64,000 nucleotides of DNA from assembly GCA_965227155.1 (NCBI GenBank), contig OZ245731.1, forward strand, positions 2,914,001 to 2,978,000, in the 5' to 3' direction. The notes beneath the pieces were generated by a model, which saw nothing but the letters and a program-made list of their open reading frames with translations, searched no databases and was not told the origin of the DNA. Every line of letters begins with the position of its first letter. The first letter of the stretch is position 1. The DNA comes from UBA6059 sp965227155. Its GTDB lineage: Bacteria > Bacteroidota > Bacteroidia > Cytophagales > Cyclobacteriaceae. The translations under genes were made by a program, and so were the position numbers. Shown here piece after piece: positions 10,001-19,944 of the stretch.

Positions 10001-13000
10001 AAATAATTAGGGACATTTGTAGCTCCTCCAGATAATGCAGTTGGATCTAATCCTGTTCCCCCATCTTCATCAGTGTCTAGAATCCCGTCATTATCTGAAT
10101 CTAGATCATTAATATCAAGGATACCATCACCATCACTATCACCATTGAAGAGGTAATCAGGTACTCCAATAATGCTAGGTGTTGCATCACCTCCTCCGTC
10201 ATTAAAAGTAAAATAATCACCCTGCTCGTAAATAGGAGGTACATCTCCATTATTTTCATCGCTTGATACTGTCAAATCGGTATCATTGTCATCATCGGTA
10301 TCGCGAAAATCTAATACCAAATCACCATCTGTATCTCCCAAAACAGCAGCTGTCCCACCATTATTCGTATCAAAGGCATCTAGCAAACCATCACCATCCG
10401 TATCGGTGAGAATATCAGCTTCGTCTAAAGACAAATTTTTGTTGTCATCCCAATCTGCATAACCATCTCTATTAAAGTCATGTCCTTCTACATAATCTGG
10501 AACTCCGTCATCATCACTATCAAAATCAACATAATCAGGATCGCCATCAGTATCAGTATCTATTAATGATGGGTCAAGAGGCGTGCTGTCGTAGGCATCA
10601 TCAATTCCGTTTCTATTTGCATCTATCCCAGAAGGTGAGATATAACCTGCCGTTGTTTGACCTTCAATATTATCTAGAATTCCGTCATCATCGGAATCTA
10701 TATCATATACATTATTTCTTCCTTCAAAATCGGTGTTGGGTGGATTTAATCCACTGGTACCAATTGTATCGTCAATACCATCAGAATTCCCATCAGTAAA
10801 CGAATCAACAATTCCATCACCATCGTCTGTGCCTCCCGCTTCTATTAGATCTACTATGCCATCACCATCAGAATCCAGGTCCTGAAAATCAGGAATACCG
10901 TCCAGGTCAGTATCAAAGGCATCATTTATTCCATCACCGATCGTATCGGTGAAACCGGCTATGTTAGGATCTAAATAATTTAAAGTACCATCTCCATCAG
11001 CATCAGCTGTCGGGTCAATTCCAGTGCCACCATCTTCATCGGAATCCAGTATACCATCATTATCTGAGTCGAGATCATTTGCATCAATAATACCGTCACC
11101 ATCAAAATCAGGATCATAAAGGTAGTCAGGCACCAGGCCACCTCCATCTGCGAAATCATCAGCCCAAGAGCCGTTGTTATTTCTGTTTTCATCATCCGAG
11201 GAAAGTCCACCCGATTCCGGGCCTGTAATTATTCCATCACCATCATCTTCCGTATCTCTAAAATCTGGTTCTGTGTCACCATCAGTATTTTGGAGGGCTA
11301 CATTAGTCTCCTGAGGTCCAAAGATGGAAGTATCTGTATCGAATATGTCATCAATACCGTCTTTGTCTATATCATTTCCTGACAAAGCAAGATCATTAAT
11401 TCCATCTCTATCGGCATCATTTGCTTCTATCAGATCGCTTACACCATCACCATCACTATCATCATCAATATAGTCAGGCAAGGCTCCATCTGTATCTATG
11501 GGGACAATTGCAGTACCAGCATTGTCTGTATCATAACTATCGTCTAGACCATCGCCATCAGTATCGGTACCAGAAGGTGCTATATAACCAGATGTAGTTT
11601 GTGCTTCAATAATATCTCCTATGCCATCATTGTCAGAGTCCAGGTCTAAGTTGTTGGTTAAACCATCTCCGTCAGTATCTGGTGGCGATAAAGGTGCTAG
11701 CAAGATATCATCAAGCCCATCACCATTAAAGTCATTGTCAAAATCATCTAAAACACCATCTCGATCCTGATCCGTTAAAGAAGAGCTTTCGTCATCATCT
11801 ATGCCATCACCATCCAGATCAGTGCCATCTTGAGCAGTATCCAAAATACCATCATTATTGAAATCATAGCCCTCATGAGAGTCGTCTATCCCATCGCCAT
11901 CCGTATCAGTTCCCCCATTATCAGGTGCATTAAAGGCATCATCTATTCCATCACCATCAGTATCAACACCAGTAGCACCTGTTTTCCCAAAAGTGACAGA
12001 AAAATCAACATCTACACTATCAGGTATATTGTCATTATCTAAGTCTGTATCGAAGGCATCTGGTATTCCATCGGCGATTATTCCCGAAACCATATATAAA
12101 GTTTCAAGTGTCTCTGCATCAAAGGAATCATCAATATTATCACCATCAATATCATCTCCACTACCGCCATTGGATGCAAAGAAATCTACGTCAACATTAT
12201 CAAGGACACCATTATTATTTGCATCTGCCATGGCATCTGTAATTCCATCACCATTCGAGTCTGTTCCACCGGCTTCTAATAAATCAACAATACCATCATC
12301 ATCACTATCCAAATCCAGATGATTAGGTATTCCATCTCCATCAGTATCGTTTACGGGCAGAGGGGTGTTCTCAGCAGTATCAGCGATACCATCATTATCA
12401 GCATCGGTAGTATTATCAATTAATCCATCACCATCGGCATCTAAGGCACTACCTCCCGCTTCTATACTATCGGGTATACCATCATTATCAGAATCCAGGT
12501 CAAAATGATCAGGTATCCCATCTAAGTCCTGGTCAAATAGGTCATTAATACCGTCTCCATTTTCATCGGTATAGCCGGGGTAATTCGTATCCCTGAAATT
12601 TGGGATATTATCACCATCAGCATCTCCACCAGGGTCTACGCCATTGGCACTTTCTTCAGAGTCGGGGATACCATCACCATCTGTATCCAGGTCATTGATT
12701 ACACTCACTGCAGTGGCAGATGTCGCATTTTCGCATTGAGGATCTACCTCTACTACAATCTGATCAAATGGCCTGAGCCCTAATGTAAATAGCGTATCAT
12801 TTGATATTTTCCAGGTGTTATCTGACTTTACTATTGTAGATGCGAATAGAGTACCATTTCTATAGATGTTTATTGTTGTCCCTGCATCTTCCGATGATGT
12901 TCCGCTTAACGTATCAGCAGAATCAAAAATCGGTGTATTGATTGTAGGAATATCTGCGTCATCTGTAATAAAACACCCACCAGCACCAAGATTACCTATT

Positions 13001-14004
13001 GGTGTAGCAGATTGCAAACGAATTAAAGAGTCTAAGGCGTCATCTTGTAGCTCAAATAATAGGCCTGAGCCAATTCTAGCATCATCATCTACTCCGCCTA
13101 TGTCCGCTCCTGTATTACTTAAAACAGATGATCCGTCTTGTGATGTTGCTGCGACGAGGCGTACACCCGTTTCAATGTCCGCTTCGATATCTGACAGGTA
13201 AATCCACCAATCAAAGAATATTGGGTCTACGGAACAGTCTGAGTCCGTCAATGCTGCATAAGATCGTTGATCATGTGTGCCAAGGGCATATTTTGCGACC
13301 TGCGTACCTGTTGTTGTTCCGTCTACATCATCTACGTGCAGGCCTTGCTCGGCTTCTGAACCTCCAGTTCTATATCTAATCTCATATTCAAATCCTGCAT
13401 TGCCAACTATTGAATTAGGATCATCATCTCCAATTAGACCATCAGTATCTATAAGTACACTATAGGCAAAACTTGCCGATCCAGCATCCTGTGCAATTCT
13501 TAGTCGGTATAGCAATATGTCCCCTTCGACTGGTTGATTGTAATAATACACATATGCAGCATCGCCTCCATTGACCGGATCATCCACAATATCCGAGTCA
13601 CCACATCCAGAACCTCTTCTAGGATCATTATCGGGCTCAATATCAATTTGAGGCATCGCTACCCAATTTAATTCTATCAGCGTAGGATCATTAGGTCCGG
13701 TGCCTTCTCGTTCATTGTCATCAAAATCTGCTTGAAGGGAGCCAGGCGGTGGTGTACCCTGTACACTATCCGGAGTAGGATCAGCAGTGTCACCATAATT
13801 ATCTAAAAAAGCATCTCCATCATCAATGATCCAACCATCGCCATCTGGATCGAGGGGAGTCCAAGGATAAGTCCAAGCAGCTGAACCCGAATATCCCGTT
13901 GAACCTTGTTTTATTTCACCGGGTGTCTGGGCATGGCTGTCCGAAACCAGGTAAATGTTAGTGAATGCAAAAAATACAAACAGAATTAGATAAACTTTTT
14001 TCAT
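7093..14004 (-). CDS. Giant secreted thrombospondin type 3 (TSP3) repeat protein with T9SS sorting domain
   Basis: This 2303-aa protein has a signal peptide (MKKVYLILFVFFAFTNIYLV, cleaved near HAQ). Residues about 26-430 form an unrecognised N-terminal region. From about 436 to 2110 the sequence is a near-continuous array of DxDxDG-type TSP3 calcium-binding motifs (DSDNDGIPD, DTDGDGIDD and variants), making it extremely acidic. The array is broken at about 1691-1838 by a beta-rich insert that looks like a carbohydrate- or ligand-binding domain. Residues about 2121-2220 are an fn3-like segment (DFLSFTAREVNGRVQLDW), and about 2225-2303 the T9SS type A sorting domain (NLYPNPILNN onward). Export by Sec and then T9SS is inferred; calcium binding is known for the repeat family. 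The role (adhesion, matrix or rigid spacer) is not visible. Confidence 0.93.
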   Translation of the reverse strand: MKKVYLILFVFFAFTNIYLVSDSHAQTPGEIKQGSTGYSGSAAWTYPWTPLDPDGDGWIIDDGDAFLDNYGDTADPTPDSVQGTPPPGSLQADFDDNEREGTGPNDPTLIELNWVAMPQIDIEPDNDPRRGSGCGDSDIVDDPVNGGDAAYVYYYNQPVEGDILLYRLRIAQDAGSASFAYSVLIDTDGLIGDDDPNSIVGNAGFEYEIRYRTGGSEAEQGLHVDDVDGTTTGTQVAKYALGTHDQRSYAALTDSDCSVDPIFFDWWIYLSDIEADIETGVRLVAATSQDGSSVLSNTGADIGGVDDDARIGSGLLFELQDDALDSLIRLQSATPIGNLGAGGCFITDDADIPTINTPIFDSADTLSGTSSEDAGTTINIYRNGTLFASTIVKSDNTWKISNDTLFTLGLRPFDQIVVEVDPQCENATSATAVSVINDLDTDGDGIPDSEESANGVDPGGDADGDNIPNFRDTNYPGYTDENGDGINDLFDQDLDGIPDHFDLDSDNDGIPDSIEAGGSALDADGDGLIDNTTDADNDGIADTAENTPLPVNDTDGDGIPNHLDLDSDDDGIVDLLEAGGTDSNGDGITDAMADANNNGVLDNVDVDFFASNGGSGDDIDGDNIDDSFDAETLETLYMVSGIIADGIPDAFDTDLDNDNIPDSVDVDFSVTFGKTGATGVDTDGDGIDDAFNAPDNGGTDTDGDGIDDSHEGYDFNNDGILDTAQDGTDLDGDGIDDDESSSLTDQDRDGVLDDFDNDFNGDGLDDILLAPLSPPDTDGDGLTNNLDLDSDNDGIGDIIEAQTTSGYIAPSGTDTDGDGLDDSYDTDNAGTAIVPIDTDGALPDYIDDDSDGDGVSDLIEANDADRDGINDLALSGNDIDKDGIDDIFDTDTSIFGPQETNVALQNTDGDTEPDFRDTEDDGDGIITGPESGGLSSDDENRNNNGSWADDFADGGGLVPDYLYDPDFDGDGIIDANDLDSDNDGILDSDEDGGTGIDPTADADGDGTLNYLDPNIAGFTDTIGDGINDAFDTDLDGIPDFQDLDSDGDGIVDLIEAGGTDDGDGIVDSFTDGNSDGIDDTIGTSGLNPPNTDFEGRNNVYDIDSDDDGILDNIEGQTTAGYISPSGIDANRNGIDDAYDSTPLDPSLIDTDTDGDPDYVDFDSDDDGVPDYVEGHDFNRDGYADWDDNKNLSLDEADILTDTDGDGLLDAFDTNNGGTAAVLGDTDGDLVLDFRDTDDDNDTDLTVSSDENNGDVPPIYEQGDYFTFNDGGGDATPSIIGVPDYLFNGDSDGDGILDINDLDSDNDGILDTDEDGGTGLDPTALSGGATNVPNYLDVDGSNDSNGDGIVDAFDADLDGIPDFLDLDSDNDGIYDIVEAGGTDDGDGIVDSFSDGNSDGIDDTIGVSGLGNLDTDGDGVPNSVDLDSDNDGVPDITESGGTDTDGNGRADDNLDSDNDGIVNIFDTDSGNGPLDISSNPDGDGVPAYLDLNSDGDRIFDAIEHGASDADNNGTIDGFADTDGNGLHDPYDPENGGTPLANLDFDGDGLINALDIDSDNDGILDSTEAAPNGDVGVGAVIPINTDGRGNPDYLDLDSDNDGILDIIEGHDDDQDGFADWDTNFNAVVDLEDGGDTDGDGLLNVFEANPAPLPDFDIDTRPDFRDTDDDGDGIPTADEPLDLDGVSGVPDYLEDQLGSCGLGFITREFNGNADQIGAFNGATDRTNILGTGDNLYTELPSNGNFIIVDLTDTIPSGESILISFSSSENKSVTLLATSSLSNSGPFINQGTTNTASSSSTTEVVLTYTISGSNSARWVRLEFSAGNGKELLIDNLSYAFTTCHVDSDNDGVADIDDPDDDNDGIADIIDGNVTGVDPSGDADGDGVLNYLDSDLAECGGIVNGVCSAFDFDGDGIPNHLDLDSDSDGLPDAVEANGGTLPADMQTDGEYSISILNANDANNNGFHNAYDPDTGGDDTFGTLDTDSDGSPDFLDLNSDGDTYPIAGTPAWDYIEANDPVGDDNDALVEYLALADAFEAAYTAANPGMSLNYYPSDTTDAAVDANGNNIPDWLDDNDNDGIPNFMDFGQPSYRDSDGDGIVDLFDPDSFGEASIAGSDYLTTTSAPVTLPLDFLSFTAREVNGRVQLDWVTTNEENVSHFLIERSRNGLDFNTIGELPAVNISSTVNDYQFEDKNPAIGFNYYRVTEIDFDGYSESTEIVFVLIETDESININLYPNPILNNRLTISSNISLAGARYQIINLSGQALVNGRFTSDLQNQTITVNHLNSGLYLIRIEMPDRVFDIKFIKQ
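7730..12700 (-). repeat. TSP3 calcium-binding repeat array within the giant gene
   Basis: The coding sequence repeats short acidic motifs every 8-25 residues, seen on the plus strand as recurring ATCACCATC/ATCATTATC words. Above this is a longer period: the segment PDYLYDPDFDGDG near 11130 recurs as PDYLFNGDSDGDG near 10155, and GYI(A/S)PSG near 11580 recurs near 10640. This indicates internal duplication of blocks of roughly 0.95 kb. The TSP3-free insert is at about 8490-8930. Confidence 0.85.
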
Positions 14005-14960
14005 AGGTAGATCGCAACTAGGTCACCTACAATAAAAGCTCATTTTTTGTACTGAGTCAATAGCCCTACCAACCAAAACCGTTGTTTTTCATTGATTTAG
14101 ACGAAAAAACTTATTCATTAATTTTATTTTTGCTTTCCAAGGTCTAAACCAGTAAGAAGTGCTTGACTTTGATGGGTTTATGGTAATTTCAGTATTGATT
14201 TTAGTTTCCGTTTTTTTGAAAATGTAAAAAGTAGATTTAAAATGTTAAGCTTTTTTTAATAGTCGCACATAACGTTTTCAATATGTTTTTAAAAAAAATT
14301 AACACATTTGATCACTGGCAGCTAAAAAGCCTATTATTTGTTTTAGTTTGCCTGATTTATTTTTTCAACAAAGTTCGTTAATTAACACTAGAATCTTATT
14401 TAGATCCAAATAGTTATGTTAGTTTTAAGGTTATGCATTGCTTTGTAGAAAATGGATTGTATTCTATAGGATTGACGGTACGAAATTTCTCATTAATTCA
14501 ACAGATCCCTATTATTTGTCGAATTGTTACAGCGCCGTTTATTACGCATGATCTTTAATAGTAATTTGGTTTTGAAAGGATCTCCTCAATGATACTTTCA
14601 GTGAAATGACTTCCGATTTAATCGTAAAGGTTGATTTTAATGCTGAATAATTCGATTCGTTTTACTCTAGGCAATTCAATAAAAGAAATCACTTTAACGC
14701 CTAAAAAGTTAAGTCTACATTCCAGCTAACCAATAAGTCATCAAAATAGCAATTGCGCTAAATGATAAGCACATATTGAATCAAGTTCTGATTGGTTTTG
14801 GTGAAAAATGATTGTTGGAGTTTCTGATTATCATTTTATCGAAGGGAAATAAATTCTATCAACTGTCCTATTTGCCCGACCAATAATTTCATTTGAGCTG
14901 CAGTATTAGATATTTTTGAGTTTGGAAAAGTCTGTCTTTTTTTTCTTTAATCATGTTGAA
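14005..14960. other. AT-rich divergent intergenic region between two giant genes
   Basis: These 956 bp separate the start codons of the TSP3-repeat gene (minus) and the LamG/beta-helix gene (plus). The region is AT-rich and holds no open frame with coding character and no tRNA. The word CTATTATTTGT occurs at about 14332 and, nearly identically, at 14510, which could be chance. Both promoters must be inside; only the weak box at 14911 was noted. Confidence 0.6.
14911..14918 (+). promoter_or_regulatory. Possible -7 element for the LamG/beta-helix giant gene
   Basis: TATTTTTG fits TAnnTTTG and lies 43 bp before the ATG at 14961. A TTTG at 14892-14895 is 15 bp upstream, shorter than the usual 19-21 bp, so the match is partial. 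Confidence 0.25.
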
Positions 14961-17900
14961 ATGGTAAGATATGTTCTAATATTCATCGCATTACTGGGCT
15001 CATATTTTTCATTAGCACAATCTGGCCCCGGTGGCATTGGTACTACTGACGGCACATCAGATCTGGTGCTGTGGCTTCAAAGTGATGTAGGAATTACCAC
15101 TTTGCCCAATCCTTCAGGTACCTTTGATAGTGTCTCGGTATGGAACGACCAATCTGGCTATGGAAACCACATGGGGCAAAATGGCTCTGAACCGTTGCCA
15201 TTGCTTGTTCCAGACAGGTTTGGAACCGGGTTGGATGGGATCAGGTTTGACGGCACTGAGCGGTATCTTACTGTTGCTGACAATAGCAGCCTCGATGCGG
15301 ACTTTAATGGAGGGGTCTCTATATTTGTTGTATTGCGTTTTGGTACAGTTGATGGATCCCCTCGTGGCATTATATCTAAACGTAATAGCTCAAGCTCACA
15401 GGAGTCATACAGTATTTTTACCCATAGTGGTAATGATCTTTATTTCGATATATCATCTACCGGAGAAAACAGATTGCGCGCCAATAATTCCAATCTGGTA
15501 GCTAACAGAGATACGCTTATTTCAGCTATCTATGATGAGGCAAGACAATATGTTTCCATTAGCTCTGCCAATGCTGATACAGATACCCACGGTGGGCCTG
15601 TCGACAATACAACATCCAGTTTGTACTTGGGCGCCTTGAACAATAATTATGGCACCTACATGGATGCTGATGTGGCAGAAGTGATCATTTTCGGAACCGG
15701 AGTTACACAAGCGCAAAGAATTGCAGTAGAAAACTATCTTGCCAATAAATATAGCCTAACACTTAACCAAAACGATTACTGGTCTGATGATGCTAATTAT
15801 AGTAATGAAATTGCTGGTATAGGGCAGGAACCCCAGTTTGTGAGTGAAGCCACTATAGCTACATCCAGCGTACTTACTATTTCAGAATCAGCAGATTTTG
15901 GTGATAACCAATTTATATTTTGGGGGCATAATAATGATCCTCTAGCCTGGGATAATACCGATGTGCCTTCAGGTATTACGGACAGACTGGAGCGCTTATG
16001 GCTGGTAGAAGAAGCCGGAGCCCCAGGCACTGTGGTTGTATCTTTTGATCCAAATGATCTGCCTGTGGGTGGTGCACCATTCCCTACCTACAATTTATTG
16101 GTAGATACCGATGAAACGTTCAGTAATGCAGCAGCCTACCCTATGACATTAAATGGAGGAAGGTATGAAGTGGCTGTCGATCTGAATGATGGAGAATACA
16201 TTTCAATTGGGTATGCAATTTCCAGTCCTGCAGGAGTAACGGGCACTTTAGCGTTTTGGTACGATGCAGATAAAGGCGTGGAAAATGGAGGCAATCCTGC
16301 CACCGATGGAGATAATGTAACCGTATGGCAAGATTTATCCAGCAATGATGCTGACGGTCAAAATGGTACATCTCCCTCATATTCAGAAACCAATGCTATC
16401 AATTTTAGGCCAGTAGTAGAATTTGATGCTGCTGCTTCAGAATACCTTGAGAATTCCATAACCGGTTTGGAGGGCGCTGACTACACCATCATGGCGGTGG
16501 TACAAAGGGCTTCGGGCTCGGGTGCTCAATATGTATTTGGATCACAAAATAATGCTGCTGATGCTATGCTGGCAGGGTACTCATCCAATGGTCAGCTGGA
16601 TGCCAGAAATTCATCGACAGCCAATACCAACGTATCTGTTAATAATTTCAATGATCCGGAAGAAAGCCCTGCCATTATAGCAATCAACTATAACAGTGCT
16701 GATTTGACTTTGGAGCAATTCAGAGATGGGATCAATGATTCTACCGGTACCAATATCGGTGATGTCGACTATGCAGCTACCGGTTACACTGGTAATATCG
16801 GCAGGGCACTGTCAGGAAATAATTTTGACGGAAGCATCAGTGAGCTTGTGGCTTTTTCCAGCAATTTATCAGCAGCTGATTACAATGCCTTATTGTCTAA
16901 CCTGGCAATTCAGTATGGTATTAGTCTGGATACCAGTTATTATGATGAAACCGGCGCTGAAATCTTTGCTTTTGCTACCGCAGAAGCGGATGGTTATGCC
17001 AATGAAATTACAGCCTTAGGCTTTGATGCATCTTTTGATCTGGATCAAAGAGTGGCTACCGTAGATGATACATTGATCATTGCGACTAGTGCTGATTTCA
17101 CTTCCTTAAATAATACATCATCAAGACCTCAATTAGGTGAAGGACAATTTTTGTTTGCAAGCCACGACAATGGGTCTTTATTGATTAATCAGACTTTTAA
17201 TGGTGTGAGCAATTCCCGTCTAAATCGAACCTGGCGAGTAGATGAAATCAATTCACCGGGTAGCATTACGGTGGCCATTCCATCAAGCATAGGTGATCTT
17301 AACTTTCTTTTGGTGAGTAATGATAATAGTTTTCCTGCATCATCAGAGCAGATTTCGCTTACTGAGGCAGGGGATTATTATTATGCTACACATGATTTTA
17401 ATGATGATGAATATTTTACGTTTGGTTTCGATGATACTGAAATATGGTATAGTTATAAATCGGGTGTGTGGAGTGACCCTAACAACTGGACCCTTGATGG
17501 TGCTGTTTCAGCATTACTTGTAAACCCTGATAATAAGACTCCACTCCCGGGTGATACCGTAGTGATCAAATCTGGCCAACGCATCACCATGGATTTGGAT
17601 GGTATAGTGGTAGAATCTCTGGAAATCAATGGTATACTTGATGTGGATACTACCAGTGGACATAATTTCAATTACATTTTCGGTTTTGGTTCGATGGAAC
17701 TTGCTGGAGATCCCTCAGGATTTGATAACTACCCTGGTGGTACGGATACCTTATTCTATGATGTGGATGAAGGCGGTACAGTGAAATTTACCAGTCCTAA
17801 TGGGGGAGCTGTGGCAAGCGGATTTGGCATTACACAGAACAGAACCTACCGAAACCTAATCATTGAGTTTAACAACAATCAGGATTCAGTAGTGCATCTG

Positions 17901-19517
17901 ACCGATTCCATCAAAATCACCAAAAATCTAACAGTAAATACCGGTAGTTTTAAGTTTAATGATGATTCAAGTCCGAATGAGGAAAGGGTACTGACGGTAG
18001 ATGGTGATATTCTTGTAGAGCCGAACGGATCCATCAAAACCGGTACCTCTAATGCGCGGCATGAATTAGATCTTTATGGTAATTTTACCAATCAGGGACT
18101 GGTAGAGCTCACCAACAGAACTTCACCAAACTATGGAAGTGAGGCTAGCAATGGGATTGTCGATCTCAATTTTATAAGTACCGAACAAGATCAGCAACTT
18201 TCACTGGAAAATACCACAAACCTCTATCGCATAGTCATTGATAAAGGAAATGATGATACCTATGTGGTTGATGTCACAGCAGACGATCCTTCATATTTCA
18301 ATCTCTTTGGAGCTGCCAATGATGGTCATCCGCAAGATTCCCAACTGGAAGCTGAATCTGATCAAAATGAGAATGCCATAGCCTTGTATTATGGTACACT
18401 GAAACTCGGTCAGAATATTGATGTGCCAGTGCTTAACAATACGGGAAACTATAATATTTCCGAGGGAGCCCAATTGTGGATCGATGGAGCAAGTGTAGAA
18501 AAAACTGGTGGACAGGCTATTGTGCCCTATGGTACAATCAGAATAACCTCAGGCACACTCACGGTGGATCAACCCAGTGGTATTACTACTCGCGGTTCAG
18601 GTACTTTGATCCTGGAGGGAGGAACAGTAACTGTAAGGCAATTTAGAACCTCCATTTTTGGAGATACTAACCAGGGTGGTTTGGTCATGAGCGGTGGGGT
18701 GTTGAACATTACCGGAGGCACTGGTACCAACAACGATTATACCCCCTTTAACCTTACCTATGAAGGCAATGTCTTTAATGTGTCAGGGGGTACCATAAAC
18801 ATAGAAGATGCCAATAATAAAGGTGGGTTGTTTATTGGTAGCAATCCGGAGAACATCTCTGCCACGGGAGGCACCATTAACCTGGAAATCAGCAGTAATC
18901 GTGATTTCATCATAGCCTCAAGAGCTGAATTCTATAACCTGACCATGAACCGTGTGTCAGGGAGCGGTGAATTCATTATTGATGCCCTGGAAACAGGCCC
19001 TGATGGGCCTGGTGGTTCTGATAACAGGACGGTTTCCGGTACTGACTTGAATATGACCATAGTAAATGACCTGAGCATCAATGATACGGGTTCAGGTACC
19101 ATATTTGATGCCAATGGCTATGATGTGGGCATTACAGGTACACTTACTGTGCAAGCTGGCGCTACAATGACAATGAATAGCAATACCCTGACTTTTGAAG
19201 GTGAAGGCACTTCATTCATCAATATTGGAACAACAGGGCCTTTAGCGCTGGATAGCCTGGTGATCAACAAAGATCTGGATACTGATTTAGTAAGAATTAC
19301 CAATGGGCCCAATAGAGCCATAACAATTGCCAGCTATTACAATCATAATAGCGGCCGATTCGATTACCTGGCAGATACAGTAGTATTGAATGGTGATCTT
19401 GTAGTAAGCGATACGATAGGCCTGGATACCTCTACAGGAGAGCTTTTGTTAGAAGGAGCATCACTGCAGACCATTCTTTCCAATGGAGGCTTTATTTATG
19501 ATCTTGTCTTGTCCTGA
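14961..19517 (+). pseudogene. Giant LamG/beta-helix T9SS protein, 5' part, truncated by IS insertion
   Basis: The start is the ATG at 14961 (signal peptide MVRYVLIFIALLGSYFSLAQ); an in-frame TTG at 14916 would add a non-signal extension. Two LamG (concanavalin A-like) modules follow, near residues 21-400 (SGPGGIGTTDG..., each with the FDGTERYLTVADN-type core and a trailing beta domain) and near 416-820. From about 826 come NW..P..GD.V.I segments that start beta-helix-like regions (SDPNNWTLDGAV). Host sequence ends at 19504 inside a leucine codon; IS sequence then adds four residues, including that split codon's leucine, before TGA at 19515-19517, giving a 1518-aa truncated product. It lacks the C-terminal T9SS domain, so it should not be sorted to the surface. 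The rest of the gene resumes at 20825. Confidence 0.9.
19502..19504 (+). repeat. Left copy of 3-bp target-site duplication (TCT)
   Basis: TCT here matches TCT at 20822-20824 on the far side of the IS. Because TG follows TCT on both sides, a 5-bp reading (TCTTG) cannot be excluded; the TG...CA element ends favour 3 bp. Either reading gives the same ancestral sequence. Confidence 0.75.
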
Positions 19518-19528
19518 AATAAGTTGAC
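19505..19528 (+). repeat. IS left terminal inverted repeat
   Basis: TGTCTTGTCCTGAAATAAG followed by TTGAC. It pairs with the right end with five mismatches (positions 3, 5, 6, 12 and 18). Confidence 0.85.
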
Positions 19529-19545
19529 ATAAAATCGACTTATTT

Positions 19546-19944
19546 ATGAAAAGTAACTTAGAGAGTTCATTGGGAGGTAGAAAGCGCACCCAGCGTGATT
19601 ATACAATGGGCTTTAAATTGTCAGTAGTCAGCCAGGTAGAAAAAGGCGAGATGACCTACAAGCAAGCCCAGAAGGCCTATGGGATTCAAGGCCGGAGTAC
19701 AGTTTTGGTATGGCTGAGAAAACATGGTAGTTTAGATTGGAGCAACCCAATAACTGTTATGCCTAGATCCAAAGAGACACCAGCCCAGAAGATCAAGAGG
19801 TTGGAAAGAGAACTATCAGATGAAAAGTTGAAGAATGAGATATTGAATATGGCCATAGATATCTCTGATACCGAACACGGAACTTCGATTAGAAAAAAGG
19901 TATTGCCCAAACAATCTGGCGCATCCGGCAGGAAAAACAAGTGA
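19546..19944 (+). CDS. IS3-family transposase OrfA (helix-turn-helix subunit)
   Basis: The 132-aa product has a helix-turn-helix segment (FKLSVVSQVEKGEMTYKQAQ followed by AYGIQGRSTVLVWLRKHG) that binds the element ends. A leucine-zipper-like helix follows (KIKRLERELSDEKLKNEILN). The stop TGA at 19942-19944 overlaps the OrfB start GTG at 19941 as GTGA. OrfB is in the -1 frame. In many IS3 elements OrfAB is made by -1 frameshifting, but the A-run here (AGG AAA AAC AAG) is not the usual A6G slippery site, so coupled re-initiation is also possible. Confidence 0.9.
   Translation: MKSNLESSLGGRKRTQRDYTMGFKLSVVSQVEKGEMTYKQAQKAYGIQGRSTVLVWLRKHGSLDWSNPITVMPRSKETPAQKIKRLERELSDEKLKNEILNMAIDISDTEHGTSIRKKVLPKQSGASGRKNK

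Noticed and set aside
9359..12322. Several plus-strand open frames of 70-176 codons rich in Ser and Pro
   Set aside because: They are the reverse side of the TSP3 repeat array; the GAT/GAC-rich repeats on the minus strand leave the opposite frames open.
7730..12700. Short recurring words (ATCACCATC and similar) resembling a direct-repeat or CRISPR-like array
   Set aside because: Spacing is irregular and the words are in-frame codons of calcium-binding loops; there are no unique spacers of constant length and no cas genes.
14916..14960. TTG start adding 15 residues to the LamG/beta-helix giant
   Set aside because: The extension would sit before a perfect signal peptide that starts at the ATG at 14961, and the TTG overlaps a possible -7 box.
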